64,000 nucleotides of DNA from assembly GCF_005221385.1 (NCBI RefSeq), contig NZ_CP039903.1:186001-250000 (forward strand). The letters run 5' to 3'. The stretch comes from Agrobacterium tumefaciens. GTDB lineage: Bacteria > Pseudomonadota > Alphaproteobacteria > Rhizobiales > Rhizobiaceae. Positions 1 to 9,722 of this stretch are shown in pieces. The notes beneath the pieces were generated by a model. The model searched no databases. It worked only from the letters and a program-made list of their open reading frames with translations, and had not been told where the DNA came from. The position numbers and the translations under genes are program-made. Each line of letters begins with the position of its first letter. Positions within the stretch are counted from its first letter, which is position 1.

Positions 1-163
1 CGACACCATCACCGGTTCCATTCCCGGTGAATGGATCGTGGATGTCTCCACGGCGCTCAGCCTCGTCAAGCTTGCCGAAATGCAGAAGGCGCTGGGCGCT
101 GCCTTCCGGCACGGCCATTCCCAGCCGCTGGACAAGACTTCCGGCGACTTCGACCTGTTCTAG
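1..163 (+). CDS. C-terminal fragment of a chemotaxis-operon protein (orf10/CheT-like by position)
   Basis: An open frame enters from the left edge (first full codon at base 2) and stops with TAG at 161-163, giving 53 C-terminal residues. The tail is a helix-like, Lys/Ala/Leu-rich stretch followed by a polar linker and a terminal DFDLF. In Sinorhizobium and Agrobacterium the gene between cheD and fliF is the small gene called orf10 or cheT, and position alone suggests that identity. I see no motif that proves it, and CheD cannot be excluded. The gap to fliF is about 130 bases. Confidence 0.5.
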   Translation, partial: DTITGSIPGEWIVDVSTALSLVKLAEMQKALGAAFRHGHSQPLDKTSGDFDLF

Positions 164-292
164 ACCGGATTTCTGCCGACGTTCCTTTCCTCGCTGAATG
201 CGGAGAAAGGCAACGCTCGCGCAAGCTTCGCACCCTATTGTCATTACGGGGCCAAAAGGTCTCGGATTCTATGAATGACGGTGCGGAACAGA

Positions 293-1975
293 ATGAATCT
301 GTTAAATCAAATCCCTCAGGTCCTGAAGAATTTCGCGGCGCTGGGTCAGACACGGCTGCTGATGCTGGGCGGCGTGGGCGTTTTGTCCATGGCCGTTATC
401 CTTGCGGCAGCGCTCTACGTGAACCGTCCCGCCTACGAGACCCTTTATGTAGGGCTTGAAAAAAGCGACCTCAACAAGATCAGCATTGCGCTCGCCGAAT
501 CGGGGCTGGACTTTCAGGTGGGAACCGACGGTTCGAGCCTTCAGGTTCCCGTTGGGCTGACCAGCAAGGCAAGGCTGCTTCTGGCCGAACGCGGTTTGCC
601 TGATAGCGCCAATGCCGGTTACGAGCTTTTCGACAATGTCGGTTCTCTCGGCCTGACCTCCTTCATGCAGGAAGTGACGCGCGTTCGCGCCCTCGAGGGT
701 GAGATCAGCCGCTCCATCCAGCAGATCGATGGGATTGCGGCCGCACGCGTCCATATCGTCATGCCTGATGTCGGCAATTTCCGCCGTGGCGAACAGAAGC
801 CAACTGCATCGGTCATGATCCGCGCCAGCGCCACCGCAGGTCGCAAGGCCTCCGCCTCCATCCGTCACCTCGTCGCCTCGGCCGTTCCCGGCCTTGAAGT
901 CGATGATGTGACGCTGCTCGATTCCACCGGCCAGCTTCTGGCTTCCGGCGACGACGTCACCAACGCCGCCATGAACCGCTCGCTGACGCTGGCGCAGAAC
1001 GTCCAGCAGGAAATCACCACCAATATCGACAAGGCGCTGGCGCCTTTCCTCGGCATGGACAATTTCCGCTCGAGCGTCACGGCGCAGCTGAACACCGACA
1101 GCCGCCAGATCCAGGAGACCGTGTATGATCCGGAATCGCGCGTCGAGCGTTCTGTCCGCACGGTAAAGGAAGACCAGAAATCCCAGGAAACGCAGCCGGA
1201 TACGGCAGCGACCGTGGAACAGAACGTACCGCAGGCAGCCCCGCAGGGCGGCGGCGGTGGCCCGCAGTCCTCCGACCAGTCGGCCAAGAAGGAAGAGCAG
1301 ACCAATTACGAGATCAACTCGAAGACGGTCGCTACGGTCAAGAACGGCTATACGGTCGAGAAGATTTCGGTCGCCGTGGTCGTCAACAAGGGTCGCATTG
1401 CCAAGATGGTCGGCGAACCCGTCGATCAGGCCAAGATCGACGCCTATCTTGCCGAAATGCAGAAGATCGTGACTTCGGCGGCGGGTATCTCTTCCGATCG
1501 CGGTGATATCGTGACGCTGACGGCAATGGACTTCCTTGAAACGCAATTGCTCGATGAGGCCGCCAGCGGTCCGGGCATCATGGAAGTGTTAAGCCGCAAT
1601 TCGGCCGGCATCATCAACTCGCTCGCTTTCGTCGCTGTCGCCTTCCTCGTCATCTGGCTTGGTGTGCGCCCCCTGGTTCGCACGGTCGCCGGCAATGGCG
1701 CGGCTGCGGGTCAGCTCAGCCAGGAGACCGCCGGTCTCGAACTGCCGGATTTCTCTCCGGGCATGGATGCAGGTGCTGGTGGTCTTATGGAAGGTTTCGG
1801 AGCGGATTTCGGCTTCGACAGCACCGACGATCTTCTGGCGGGTGGCGACAGCGAAGGCACCTTCAACCGCCGGGTTCGCGAAGGACCGGAACGCAGGCTC
1901 TCCCGCATGGTGGAAATCAGCGAGGAAAGAGCAGCCAAGATCCTGCGCAAATGGGCGGTGGAAAAGGCAGCGTGA
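293..1975 (+). CDS. fliF: Flagellar MS-ring protein FliF
   Basis: FliF forms the inner-membrane MS ring on which the rotor and export gate assemble. The 560-residue product has an N-terminal membrane segment (about residues 18-40), then the ring-building region with YVGLEKSDLN and the PxVGLTSKARLLLAE stretch, a Gly/Gln-rich low-complexity linker near residue 320, a second membrane segment near residues 440-460 and a cytoplasmic tail (KILRKWAVEKAA) that in the family binds FliG. The start at 293 (MNLLNQ) matches the usual family N-terminus; an in-frame ATG at 275 would add six residues, and neither has a strong ribosome site. A strong terminator follows at once, so fliF ends its transcription unit. 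Confidence 0.95.
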   Translation: MNLLNQIPQVLKNFAALGQTRLLMLGGVGVLSMAVILAAALYVNRPAYETLYVGLEKSDLNKISIALAESGLDFQVGTDGSSLQVPVGLTSKARLLLAERGLPDSANAGYELFDNVGSLGLTSFMQEVTRVRALEGEISRSIQQIDGIAAARVHIVMPDVGNFRRGEQKPTASVMIRASATAGRKASASIRHLVASAVPGLEVDDVTLLDSTGQLLASGDDVTNAAMNRSLTLAQNVQQEITTNIDKALAPFLGMDNFRSSVTAQLNTDSRQIQETVYDPESRVERSVRTVKEDQKSQETQPDTAATVEQNVPQAAPQGGGGGPQSSDQSAKKEEQTNYEINSKTVATVKNGYTVEKISVAVVVNKGRIAKMVGEPVDQAKIDAYLAEMQKIVTSAAGISSDRGDIVTLTAMDFLETQLLDEAASGPGIMEVLSRNSAGIINSLAFVAVAFLVIWLGVRPLVRTVAGNGAAAGQLSQETAGLELPDFSPGMDAGAGGLMEGFGADFGFDSTDDLLAGGDSEGTFNRRVREGPERRLSRMVEISEERAAKILRKWAVEKAA

Positions 1976-1980
1976 TTTTG

Positions 1981-2008
1981 AAAAGGCCGGGCTCACCCCG
2001 GCCTTTTT
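1981..2008 (+). terminator. Intrinsic terminator after fliF
   Basis: An 11-bp GC-rich stem (AAAAGGCCGGG / CCCGGCCTTTT, loop of about 5) is followed by a run of T. It begins six bases after the fliF stop codon and separates the chemotaxis/fliF operon from visN. Confidence 0.85.
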
Positions 2009-2307
2009 CGCATTTTCGGGCTTTTTACTATCCTTGGTCGCCGGGCCGTGGCATTCTCGTTTCAGGACAGTGTTTACAAAAAATTCATCAACGATACAGT
2101 TTGCTGGGAATAGGCTGAGAATGACGTTTATGGATTGGCCAGCTTTTCAGTATGTTTTTTTAGCAATAGACGAATGAGGAAATACGTGGAAAGGCTGTTG
2201 TCAGGTAATGGCAAATTCCGGTCGGTTCCATAAAATGAAGTGATTCGGTCTCCGGGGGCGTGCCATTCCATTTTGGTAAGCTTCTTGAATGGAATGATTC
2301 CATCCCG
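2009..2307. other. Intergenic region upstream of visN
   Basis: About 300 bases between the fliF terminator and visN. It is more AT-rich than its flanks, especially 2040-2250, and must hold the visN promoter. I see no convincing gene or clear promoter boxes. Confidence 0.5.
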
Positions 2308-3078
2308 ATGTATAATCTCCCACTGGGAGCAAGAGGGCGTAGGCGATTGAAAGTCGATGTTGATATCCGCAGGCTGTCTGCCAAGCCTATGGAGGGCATG
2401 GGTAAGCCCTTGCCGCGCGATCAGCTTGCCAAGAACGTCGCAGCCACGGCCGCTGCCGGTAACGTTGCAGGCGCACTGGATTTGCTCGTAACCTACGCCG
2501 GCGCCTCGCATTATCTGCTGGCGCGGGATGACCTTCTCGAAGAAACCGGGCTGAAATTCATCGTCACATCCGACTGGCCTTTCGATCTGGTACGCAGGCT
2601 CGGCATTGAACTGACGAACAGCCAGAACAGATCGAGCGAAATGGAAAAATGCCTTTCGCTTCTGCGGCCGCGATTATTGTTTCTTCCCGACGATGTTTCT
2701 GTTCCCTACGGTATCGACCGGCAATATTCCGCACTGTCTTTCTGCGTGGGCCGCATCCGCCTTTCCCTTCTGCTGCTGTTTCCCGAACACGCTGTTCCTT
2801 CACCGGAGCGTCTGCGCGAAATCGCCCTGTTGACGGGTTATTGCGTCAGTTTCGGCATCGCCAGCGAAGCAAAGGCCGTGCGTGATATCGATCTTACCGA
2901 GCGCGAGCTCGAATGCCTGTTCTGGATTGCAGAAGGCAAGACAAGCGACGAAATTGCGATGATCCTTGGCATTTCGCGCAATACGATCAATAATTACATT
3001 ACAAGCGTGATGCGTAAAACCGCGACAAAAACCCGCTCGGAGGCAATTGCCTACGCCGTGCGCAACAACCTCGTATAA
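2308..3078 (+). CDS. visN: LuxR-family motility master regulator VisN
   Basis: VisN acts with VisR as a global activator of flagellar, motility and chemotaxis genes in rhizobia. The C-terminal about 65 residues form a LuxR/GerE helix-turn-helix (LTERELECLFWIAEGK, then SDEIAMILGISRNTINNYI). The N-terminal half resembles the ligand-sensing domain of LuxR regulators. The start is uncertain: ATG at 2308 gives 256 residues, GTG at 2260 gives 272, and TTG 2347 or ATG 2389 would give shorter forms; none has a clear ribosome site. The stop overlaps the visR start by one base (TAATG), which suggests translational coupling in a visN-visR operon. VisN and VisR are thought to act as a heterodimer. Confidence 0.9.
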   Translation: MYNLPLGARGRRRLKVDVDIRRLSAKPMEGMGKPLPRDQLAKNVAATAAAGNVAGALDLLVTYAGASHYLLARDDLLEETGLKFIVTSDWPFDLVRRLGIELTNSQNRSSEMEKCLSLLRPRLLFLPDDVSVPYGIDRQYSALSFCVGRIRLSLLLLFPEHAVPSPERLREIALLTGYCVSFGIASEAKAVRDIDLTERELECLFWIAEGKTSDEIAMILGISRNTINNYITSVMRKTATKTRSEAIAYAVRNNLV

Positions 3079-3833
3079 TGGTCGGACGGATGGTACAGAC
3101 GAAAGACAATGAGGGTACAGGTCAAACGGGCATGTTTTACCGCAGCCCTGTCGCAACGAGCCGGTCGGATCTGTTTCCGAAGCTCGTCGCCATGCAGAAG
3201 CTGGTCGGCGCACGAAATTTCGTGGTGACGAAGGCTGCCGCTTCCGGTTTCCCCAACAAGAAGAAGCTGACCTGCGAGCTGGAAAACTGGGGCATGAATG
3301 CCGCAGAACAGAGCACGCAGTTCATCCGCGCCGTCGGTGATATTCTTCTCGATCATATCGAGACGTCGCTGTTGCCGGTCATCTGGCGCAACAAGAATGC
3401 CGGCGGCTTTGCCGATCTTCCCGATGTTCCGGCGTTGCTGCGCCGGATCGAAAACGACACCTTGCCCTATGCCGGGCTGGCCATGCCGGTGCGGCTCGGC
3501 ACCATCGGCAACGGTTACATCGTTTTCTGCGGCACCAATCTCGTTCTCGACAATGAGGTCGTCATCGAGCAGCACATCAAATGCTGCGAGATCATGGTGG
3601 ATATGCTGGCGCTCGACGAACGCAAGGCTGCGCCCTCGGAAGCACTGAGCGAGAGGGAAATCGCCTGCCTGCAACTGGCAGGTGACGGCCGGATCAGTGA
3701 AGAGATCGCGGTCAAGCTCGGGCTTTCCGTGCACACGGTCAATGCCTATCTCGGTTCCGCGACGATCAAGCTCGATTCCGTCAACCGCATTCAGGCAATC
3801 GCAAAGGCCATCCGGCTCGGCTATATCCACTGA
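3078..3833 (+). CDS. visR: LuxR-family motility master regulator VisR
   Basis: VisR is the partner of VisN; in S. meliloti both are needed to activate the next tier, including rem. The 251-residue protein has an N-terminal sensory domain and a C-terminal LuxR helix-turn-helix (LSEREIACLQLAGDG, then SEEIAVKLGLSVHTVNAYLG). It starts on the ATG that overlaps the visN stop. The DNA-recognition helices of VisN and VisR differ (ISRNTINNY against LSVHTVNAY), consistent with paralogues of separate specificity. A GC-rich palindromic stretch follows the stop at 3837-3900. Confidence 0.92.
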   Translation: MVGRMVQTKDNEGTGQTGMFYRSPVATSRSDLFPKLVAMQKLVGARNFVVTKAAASGFPNKKKLTCELENWGMNAAEQSTQFIRAVGDILLDHIETSLLPVIWRNKNAGGFADLPDVPALLRRIENDTLPYAGLAMPVRLGTIGNGYIVFCGTNLVLDNEVVIEQHIKCCEIMVDMLALDERKAAPSEALSEREIACLQLAGDGRISEEIAVKLGLSVHTVNAYLGSATIKLDSVNRIQAIAKAIRLGYIH

Positions 3834-3988
3834 TGGCGGGCGGGGGCTCCCCCGCACTGCATCCCCGGGTTTTCAGGGCCGCAGGCCGCGGCAGGCCTGC
3901 CGATACGCCATGGTTCCGGCGTCTCATTTCGCGTTTTTTAACAGTTGCCAGCTAGAACTGTCGCAGGTTTGGCTTTGGGGAACTGTTC

Positions 3989-5836
3989 ATGCACAACCGG
4001 CTCTTTAAGACCGTCGCGAGCAAAGTCGTCGTGCTGACGATCGGCTTGATCATGCTCAGCGTGGCGGCAGTTGGTTTTTCCACCTACATGCGCTTGAAGG
4101 ATAATATCATCACCACCGCGCTGCGCGATACCAACAGCGCAATGCGCAACATGGCGATCCTCTACGAGATGAAGGTCGGTGGCGTCGCGCTGGACATGGG
4201 CGATGGGCAGCTCAAAAGTGTCAGCCGCGCCAGCATTGGGACGCTGCGCGACAACGACCTCGTTGATCGCACCGCGGCAGGAAACGGTGGCATCGCCACG
4301 GTTTTTGAAACCAAGGCCGGTGAATATGTCCGTATGATCACCAATCTGAAAAATGAAAAGGGCGAACGCGCGGCAGGCACCAAGCTTGCCACCGATCATC
4401 CTGCTTTCGAAAAAGTCAGCAAGGGCGAAGCGTATTTCGGCCCGGCCACGCTTTTCGGCGTCAGTTACATGACCGGTTACATGCCGGTTATCAACAATTC
4501 CGGCGCCACCGTCGGCATTCTTTTTGTCGGCGTCCCCATGGCCGTTTACGAAGCCCAGATATTCGGCCTGCGCGACCTGATGCTGATCTGCGGTACGTTG
4601 GCCATGGGCGGAGTCGGGCTTCTCGCCTATTTCGTAATCAGACGCACATTGCAGCCGCTGGGCAAACTGACGGACGCGGTGAAGTCTCTTTCGGACGGCA
4701 ATCTCGACACACCAATCCCCTATGCCACCAATACCAATGAATTCGGCAACATCGCCCGCGCTCTGGTGATCTTCCGCGAGAATGCGCTTGATAAACTGGC
4801 CATCGAGGGAAGAAGCGCCGATGAACGCTCGGTGGCGGAATCCGAACGCCACCGCAACGACGCGGAAAAGCAGGCGCTGGACAGCCAGATCGAATTTGCA
4901 GTCGGTGAAATCGCATCCGGTCTCGGCAGGCTTTCGCGTGGCGATCTGAGCCGCACGATCGAGACACCTTTCACCGGCCGTCTGGACCGGCTGCGCACGG
5001 ATTTCAACGAATCCCTGCTCAATCTGCGCGATGCGCTGGGGCAGATCCGTGAGCGCACGCTCATCATCCAGCATAGCGGCTTTGAAATCGAGCAGTCGTC
5101 GGTTGATCTGTCGAAGCGCACCGAAAATCAGGCGGCCTCGCTGGAGGAGACCGCCGCCGCCGTCGAGGAAATCACCGCAACGGTCAGATCGTCGGCCGAG
5201 CGGGCGCGGGAGGCCAATGAGGCCGTCCGCATTACCAAGCAGAGCGCCGACAGTTCCGGCTCGGTCGTCAGCAACGCCGTTGATGCCATGGGCCGCATCG
5301 AAGGCGCCTCGCGCAAGATCGAGCAGATCATCGAGGTCATCGACGATATCGCCTTCCAGACCAATCTCCTGGCCTTGAATGCCGGCATCGAGGCGGCGCG
5401 TGCGGGTGAGGCGGGCAAGGGTTTTGCCGTGGTGGCGCAGGAAGTGCGTGAACTGGCGCAACGTTCCGCCGATGCAGCCCGCGAGATCAAGCAGCTCATC
5501 AACCAGTCGACGCACGAAGTCAGCACCGGATCGAAGCTGGTGCAGGAGGCGGGCACGGTTCTTTCCGCCATCAGCCAGCAGATCGTCACCGTCAGCCAGC
5601 ACGTTGAAACCATCGCGACCGCGACGCAGGACCAGTCATCGGCGCTTCACAACGTCAACGGTTCCGTAAACCAGATGGACCAGATGACGCAGCAGAATGC
5701 AGCACTTGCCGAGCAGTCGAGTGCGGCGAGCCGGGTGCTGTCCGGCGAGGTGGAGGCCTTGCTCGATCTCGTCCAGCGTTTCCAGATGGAGCAGGGTTCG
5801 GCGGCGGGTAGGGATCGATTGAACCGGGCCGCCTGA
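3989..5836 (+). CDS. Methyl-accepting chemotaxis protein with periplasmic sensor domain
   Basis: A 615-residue chemoreceptor. An N-terminal membrane helix (about 10-32) is followed by a periplasmic Cache-like domain of some 150 residues, a second membrane helix (about 190-215), HAMP segments and a long signalling coiled coil. The signalling tip is clear: [20 protein letters not shown] followed by [20 protein letters not shown]. There is no C-terminal pentapeptide of the NWETF type, so CheR/CheB tethering through the tail is unlikely. The gene lies alone between visR and a bidirectional terminator. The ligand cannot be told from sequence. Confidence 0.95.
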   Translation: MHNRLFKTVASKVVVLTIGLIMLSVAAVGFSTYMRLKDNIITTALRDTNSAMRNMAILYEMKVGGVALDMGDGQLKSVSRASIGTLRDNDLVDRTAAGNGGIATVFETKAGEYVRMITNLKNEKGERAAGTKLATDHPAFEKVSKGEAYFGPATLFGVSYMTGYMPVINNSGATVGILFVGVPMAVYEAQIFGLRDLMLICGTLAMGGVGLLAYFVIRRTLQPLGKLTDAVKSLSDGNLDTPIPYATNTNEFGNIARALVIFRENALDKLAIEGRSADERSVAESERHRNDAEKQALDSQIEFAVGEIASGLGRLSRGDLSRTIETPFTGRLDRLRTDFNESLLNLRDALGQIRERTLIIQHSGFEIEQSSVDLSKRTENQAASLEETAAAVEEITATVRSSAERAREANEAVRITKQSADSSGSVVSNAVDAMGRIEGASRKIEQIIEVIDDIAFQTNLLALNAGIEAARAGEAGKGFAVVAQEVRELAQRSADAAREIKQLINQSTHEVSTGSKLVQEAGTVLSAISQQIVTVSQHVETIATATQDQSSALHNVNGSVNQMDQMTQQNAALAEQSSAASRVLSGEVEALLDLVQRFQMEQGSAAGRDRLNRAA

Positions 5837-5862
5837 TACCCCCAATTCGCAAAATCAAGAAC

Positions 5863-5890
5863 TCCCGGATCGCAAGGTCCGGGATTTTTT
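5863..5890. terminator. Bidirectional terminator between the chemoreceptor and the hybrid kinase
   Basis: Inverted repeat TCCCGGA/TCCGGGA with an 8-base loop and a T run on the plus strand. The kinase gene ends inside the T run from the other side, so the element serves two convergent genes. Confidence 0.8.
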
Positions 5891-8800
5891 ATTCCGCCGC
5901 TGCCCGTGCCGTGCTGGATATCTGGTTGATATAGGCGCGCAGCGCCGCCGGTTTGACCGGCTTATGCTGAACGGAAATCCCGTATTTTTCGGCATCGCTG
6001 CGCACTTCGGGACTGCGATCCGCCGTCACCAGCAGGGCAGGGATCGATTTGCCGTAGAATGTGCGGATGAGGCGGATGGCGCTGATGCCGTCACCATCAT
6101 CGAGATGGTAATCGGCGATGATGATATCAGGCGCTGCCGCCAGTTTCAGGAAGGGTTCTTCCAGCGTCGCCACCGAACCTGCCGGCAGAACCTCGCAACC
6201 CCATCCCGTCAGCAACAGCGTCATGCCCTCGAGGATTTTTGGCTCATTGTCGATGCACAGGACGCGCACCCCCTGCAGGCGATCGCTCGCCGCCGCATTG
6301 CTGACGGCGCCGCCGGATTTGGCTGGCGCAACGCGGTCTGATTCACGCGGCAGATGAATGCGGAAGGTCGTACCCTTGCCGGGCGTCGAAATCAGCTGCA
6401 CGGGATGGTGCAGCATGCGCGACAGCCGGTCGACGATGGAAAGGCCGAGCCCAAGGCCGGAGGCCGTTTTTGCGCCCTCGTCCAACCGGGCGAATTCCTT
6501 GAAGACGGTGCGGAATTTGGAGGCGGGAATGCCGATGCCGGAATCCGTCACCTGAATGACGACTTCGCCGCCCCGGCGGCGGGCACCGACGACGACCTTG
6601 CCCCTCAGCGTGTATTTGATGGCGTTCGAGACCAGATTCTGCACGAGCCGCCGCAGGAGATTGGGGTCGGAACGGACCGTGAGTGAGGTGGGCATGACCA
6701 CGAGGTCGAGGTTCTTTTCCTGCGCCATGGGTGCGAAATCGGTTTCGATGCGTTTCAACAGCTCGTTTAGCGGCACCGACGTCATGCGCGCCTTCATCGA
6801 ACCCGTGTCGAGGCGGGAAATATCGAGAACGGCGCCGAGAATGGTCTCGACCGATTCCAGCGCTGAATCGATATTGTGGACGAGATCGCTTTCTCTGGAG
6901 ACGCCAAGCCGTTCGACAAGCGAGGAGGAATAGAGGCGCGCTGCATTGAGCGGCTGGAGAATGTCGTGACCGGCGGCGGCGAAGAACCGCGTCTTGCCGA
7001 TATTCGCCTCGTCGGCGGATGCTCTTGCCTCCGCCAGTTCGCGGTTGACGCGGGTAAGCTCGACGGTTCGTTCCGCCACGCGCTGCTCCAGCGTTTCGTT
7101 GGCCTGTTTCAACGCCTGATCGCTCGCCACCCGCTGCGTGATATCGGTGAAGGTGGCGACGATGCCCTTGTCCGGCATGGTGTTGGAGCGCACTTCGATA
7201 ATGCGCTCGCCGCCAGCCAGTACCAGCGAGAAGGGCAGGTCCATGGTCAGGAAACTGGTGATCAGCTCGTCCGTATCACCGGCCGGCATGTCGCCGCGCT
7301 CCTGCAGCATGGCGACGATATCCGTCAGTGGCACGCCCACCTGGCCGAATTGTTCGGGCAGGTCCAGCAGGGTGCGGAAGCGCCGGTTCCAGATGGTCAG
7401 CTGCTGCGAACTGTCGAAAACAGCGATGCCCTGATCCATCTGCGCCAGCGCCGTTTGCAGCATATCCTGATTATATTGCAGGGCTTCACTGGCCTGATCG
7501 AGCAGCCAGGCGGTGTCTGCGCTGGTATCTTCCGCCTTCTGGAGAATGATCGACAGCACGAGGCGGGCCGAGGAGGAGCCGATGGCGCTGCCAAGCAATT
7601 GTTCGGAGAAATGGATCAGCGCCATGTCCGCCGGCTGGTCATCGTTGAGCTTCCGGCCAGCCGTCTTTTCATAGGTGGCGAGTGAGCGCAGCATGCGCTC
7701 TTCCCCGAGATAGCGGGCGATCGCGCTTTTGAGGTCGCCGACGCTCACACGGGTTTTCCAGCCGCGTGTGGCGAATTGCGATTTCGAATGACGCTTGACG
7801 AAAATGCCGGACTGGATCCGCTCCACCGGCCGCGGGTTGCGCGATAGCGAGCCGAGCACAAAGGCCATGCTGTTGACGAGCAGACTGAGGATGACGGCAT
7901 TCACAAACGGATCGGCTTCCGGTCCGTTGAAGACTGTACTGCCGGAAAACAGGAAACCGAGAATATTCGCAGCCACTTCGGAATTGTCAGGCCCGCCGAA
8001 GCTCGGCAGAAACAGCAGATAGGCCCAGACGAAAAAGCCCGAACTCAGGCCGGCAATTGCGCCACGCGCATTGGCGCGCCGCCAGAACAGGCCGCCGAAA
8101 AGGGCAGGGGCCATCTGGGCGATGGCGGCGAAGGCCAGGAAGCCGATGGAGGCGAGCCCTGTCGTGCTGTCGGCGGCGCGATAATAAAAGTAACCCAGCA
8201 GCATCACCGCGAAGATCGCCGTCCTGCGGATATTGAGCAGCGTTTTGGCGAAATTGTCCCGGTGCGGCGAGCGGTTCAACAGCTTCTGCCGCAGAAAGAT
8301 CGGCATGACGATGTCGTTGGAAATCATGATCGACAGCGCCACCGAAGCAACGATAACCATTGCGGTTGCCGCCGAAAATCCGCCGATGAAGGTAATGAGG
8401 GATACGACCGGCATCTGATGCGTAAGCGGCAGTTGCAGGACGTAGAGATCGGCGCTGCCGTTTGCGCCGAGCGTCAGAATGCCGGCGAGCGCGATCGGCA
8501 GCACGAAGATGTTGATGGCGATGAGATAAAGCGGCAGGAGGAACCCCGCCATGCGCAATTCTTCCGGCGTGCGGTTTTCCACTACGGTGACGTGGAACTG
8601 GCGCGGCAGAAGGATGATGGCGAAGCCGGATAGCAGGGTCATGACAATCCAGCGGCTGACGGGCGTGTGATAGGATATGGCCCGCATGGCCTGTTCATTC
8701 TCCGTGGCGAGCCGCCACAGATGCACAGGCCCGTCGAAAAGGACGAACAGCACGTAAAAGCCGACGGTACACATGGCGACCAGCTTGACCAGCGATTCCA

Positions 8801-9398
8801 TCGAAATCGCCAGAATGAGCCCGTCCTGATGTTCTGTGGCGTCGGTGTGGCGGGTCCCGAACATGACGGCGAAACCGGCCATGACGATGGTGACGACCAG
8901 CGGCAGATCGAGGAAATAAAGATTGCCGCTGCCAATGCCGTAGTCACCGGGATCGACCATCGTCGCCACCGAATTGGAAACGGCTTTCAGCTGCAGGGCG
9001 ATATAGGGAATGGCGCCCACAAGCGCGATGACGGCGACGATCATCGCCACGGTGGAGTTCTTGCCGTAACGGGCGGCGATGAAATCCGCAACCGATGTCA
9101 GTTTTTCCGTTTTGGCCAGCTCGACGATTCGGCGAATGATCGGCATGCCGATGGTGAAGGCAAGGATCGGCCCGGTATAGATGCCGAGAAACTCCAATCC
9201 TTTGTCGGCCGCAAGCCCGACGCCGCCGAAATAGGTCCAGGAGGTGCAATAGATCGCAAGGCTCAGCGCATAAACGAACGGCCGCCCCTTCTTCGGGGCG
9301 TTTCTTTTCCGGCTGTTTCTATCCCCGAAGCTTGCAACCGCAAACAGCAGCAGGACATAAGCGAAGGCCGAACCGAATATGATCCACCCAGGAAGCAC
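5889..9398 (-). CDS. Hybrid histidine kinase fused to a sodium:solute-symporter-like domain (SSS-STAC-PAS-HisKA-HATPase-REC)
   Basis: A 1169-residue membrane sensor. Residues about 1-520 form a 12-13 helix sodium/solute-symporter-like unit (SLC5 type); about 545-620 look like a STAC linker; about 650-755 a PAS domain; then a coiled coil. The HisKA phosphoacceptor is in FFAAAGHDILQPLNAARL near residue 811; the ATPase has NLVSNAIKYT, DSGIGIPASKF and GLGLGLSI; the C-terminal receiver has DNEPK, the phosphoacceptor Asp in IIADYHLDDG and the Lys in QHKPVKP. The architecture is that of the CbrA/CrbS class, which controls carbon use. GTG start at 9398 with an excellent GGGGAGG ribosome site. No separate partner regulator lies beside it. 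Confidence 0.92.
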   Translation of the reverse strand: MLPGWIIFGSAFAYVLLLFAVASFGDRNSRKRNAPKKGRPFVYALSLAIYCTSWTYFGGVGLAADKGLEFLGIYTGPILAFTIGMPIIRRIVELAKTEKLTSVADFIAARYGKNSTVAMIVAVIALVGAIPYIALQLKAVSNSVATMVDPGDYGIGSGNLYFLDLPLVVTIVMAGFAVMFGTRHTDATEHQDGLILAISMESLVKLVAMCTVGFYVLFVLFDGPVHLWRLATENEQAMRAISYHTPVSRWIVMTLLSGFAIILLPRQFHVTVVENRTPEELRMAGFLLPLYLIAINIFVLPIALAGILTLGANGSADLYVLQLPLTHQMPVVSLITFIGGFSAATAMVIVASVALSIMISNDIVMPIFLRQKLLNRSPHRDNFAKTLLNIRRTAIFAVMLLGYFYYRAADSTTGLASIGFLAFAAIAQMAPALFGGLFWRRANARGAIAGLSSGFFVWAYLLFLPSFGGPDNSEVAANILGFLFSGSTVFNGPEADPFVNAVILSLLVNSMAFVLGSLSRNPRPVERIQSGIFVKRHSKSQFATRGWKTRVSVGDLKSAIARYLGEERMLRSLATYEKTAGRKLNDDQPADMALIHFSEQLLGSAIGSSSARLVLSIILQKAEDTSADTAWLLDQASEALQYNQDMLQTALAQMDQGIAVFDSSQQLTIWNRRFRTLLDLPEQFGQVGVPLTDIVAMLQERGDMPAGDTDELITSFLTMDLPFSLVLAGGERIIEVRSNTMPDKGIVATFTDITQRVASDQALKQANETLEQRVAERTVELTRVNRELAEARASADEANIGKTRFFAAAGHDILQPLNAARLYSSSLVERLGVSRESDLVHNIDSALESVETILGAVLDISRLDTGSMKARMTSVPLNELLKRIETDFAPMAQEKNLDLVVMPTSLTVRSDPNLLRRLVQNLVSNAIKYTLRGKVVVGARRRGGEVVIQVTDSGIGIPASKFRTVFKEFARLDEGAKTASGLGLGLSIVDRLSRMLHHPVQLISTPGKGTTFRIHLPRESDRVAPAKSGGAVSNAAASDRLQGVRVLCIDNEPKILEGMTLLLTGWGCEVLPAGSVATLEEPFLKLAAAPDIIIADYHLDDGDGISAIRLIRTFYGKSIPALLVTADRSPEVRSDAEKYGISVQHKPVKPAALRAYINQISSTARAAAE

Positions 9399-9491
9399 GC
9401 ATCCTCCCCATGCAAGAATTCCCTGATATGAGCATAGGCGAATTCCATGCGGTTGAGAATGAGCGCGGTCTGATCATAAAGTTCAAGACGG

Positions 9492-9548
9492 GAGCATTTC
9501 CAGTAAAGTGCGTAGCGGTTTTACGCACGGGAAAATGCGAAGCAAACA
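9492..9548. repeat. Palindromic intergenic repeat (REP-like)
   Basis: A nested inverted repeat of about 57 bases: outer arms GCATTTCC / GGAAAATGC and inner arms GTGCGT / ACGCAC around an AGCGGTTTT core. The layout and wording resemble palindromic intergenic repeats I know to be scattered through rhizobial genomes; only one copy lies in this window, so family membership is from memory. It sits in the 324-base gap between the divergent kinase and mscL genes, which otherwise holds their promoters. Confidence 0.55.
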
Positions 9549-9722
9549 GATTGCTGAAGCACGTCCGCCGGTGCCGTTTTCACCCGGCGTGTTATGGCGT
9601 GCAAAAAAGCTAATAAATGCAATCTTGACGAATTCCAAATGCGAAGGGGAACCTATATGGTCGAACCTGTAGGGACAGTCACATAGCTTCAGCTTTCGAA
9701 GCAGGAGAGAGGGACAATCTGG

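Noticed and set aside
302..1546. A 414-codon minus-strand open frame opposite fliF
   Set aside because: It is antisense to a clear FliF frame and its composition (His/Arg/Asp-rich, no family) is typical of antisense frames in GC-rich genes.
3938..5602. A long minus-strand open frame opposite the chemoreceptor
   Set aside because: It reads against an undoubted chemoreceptor with all its motifs; composition is that of a shadow frame.
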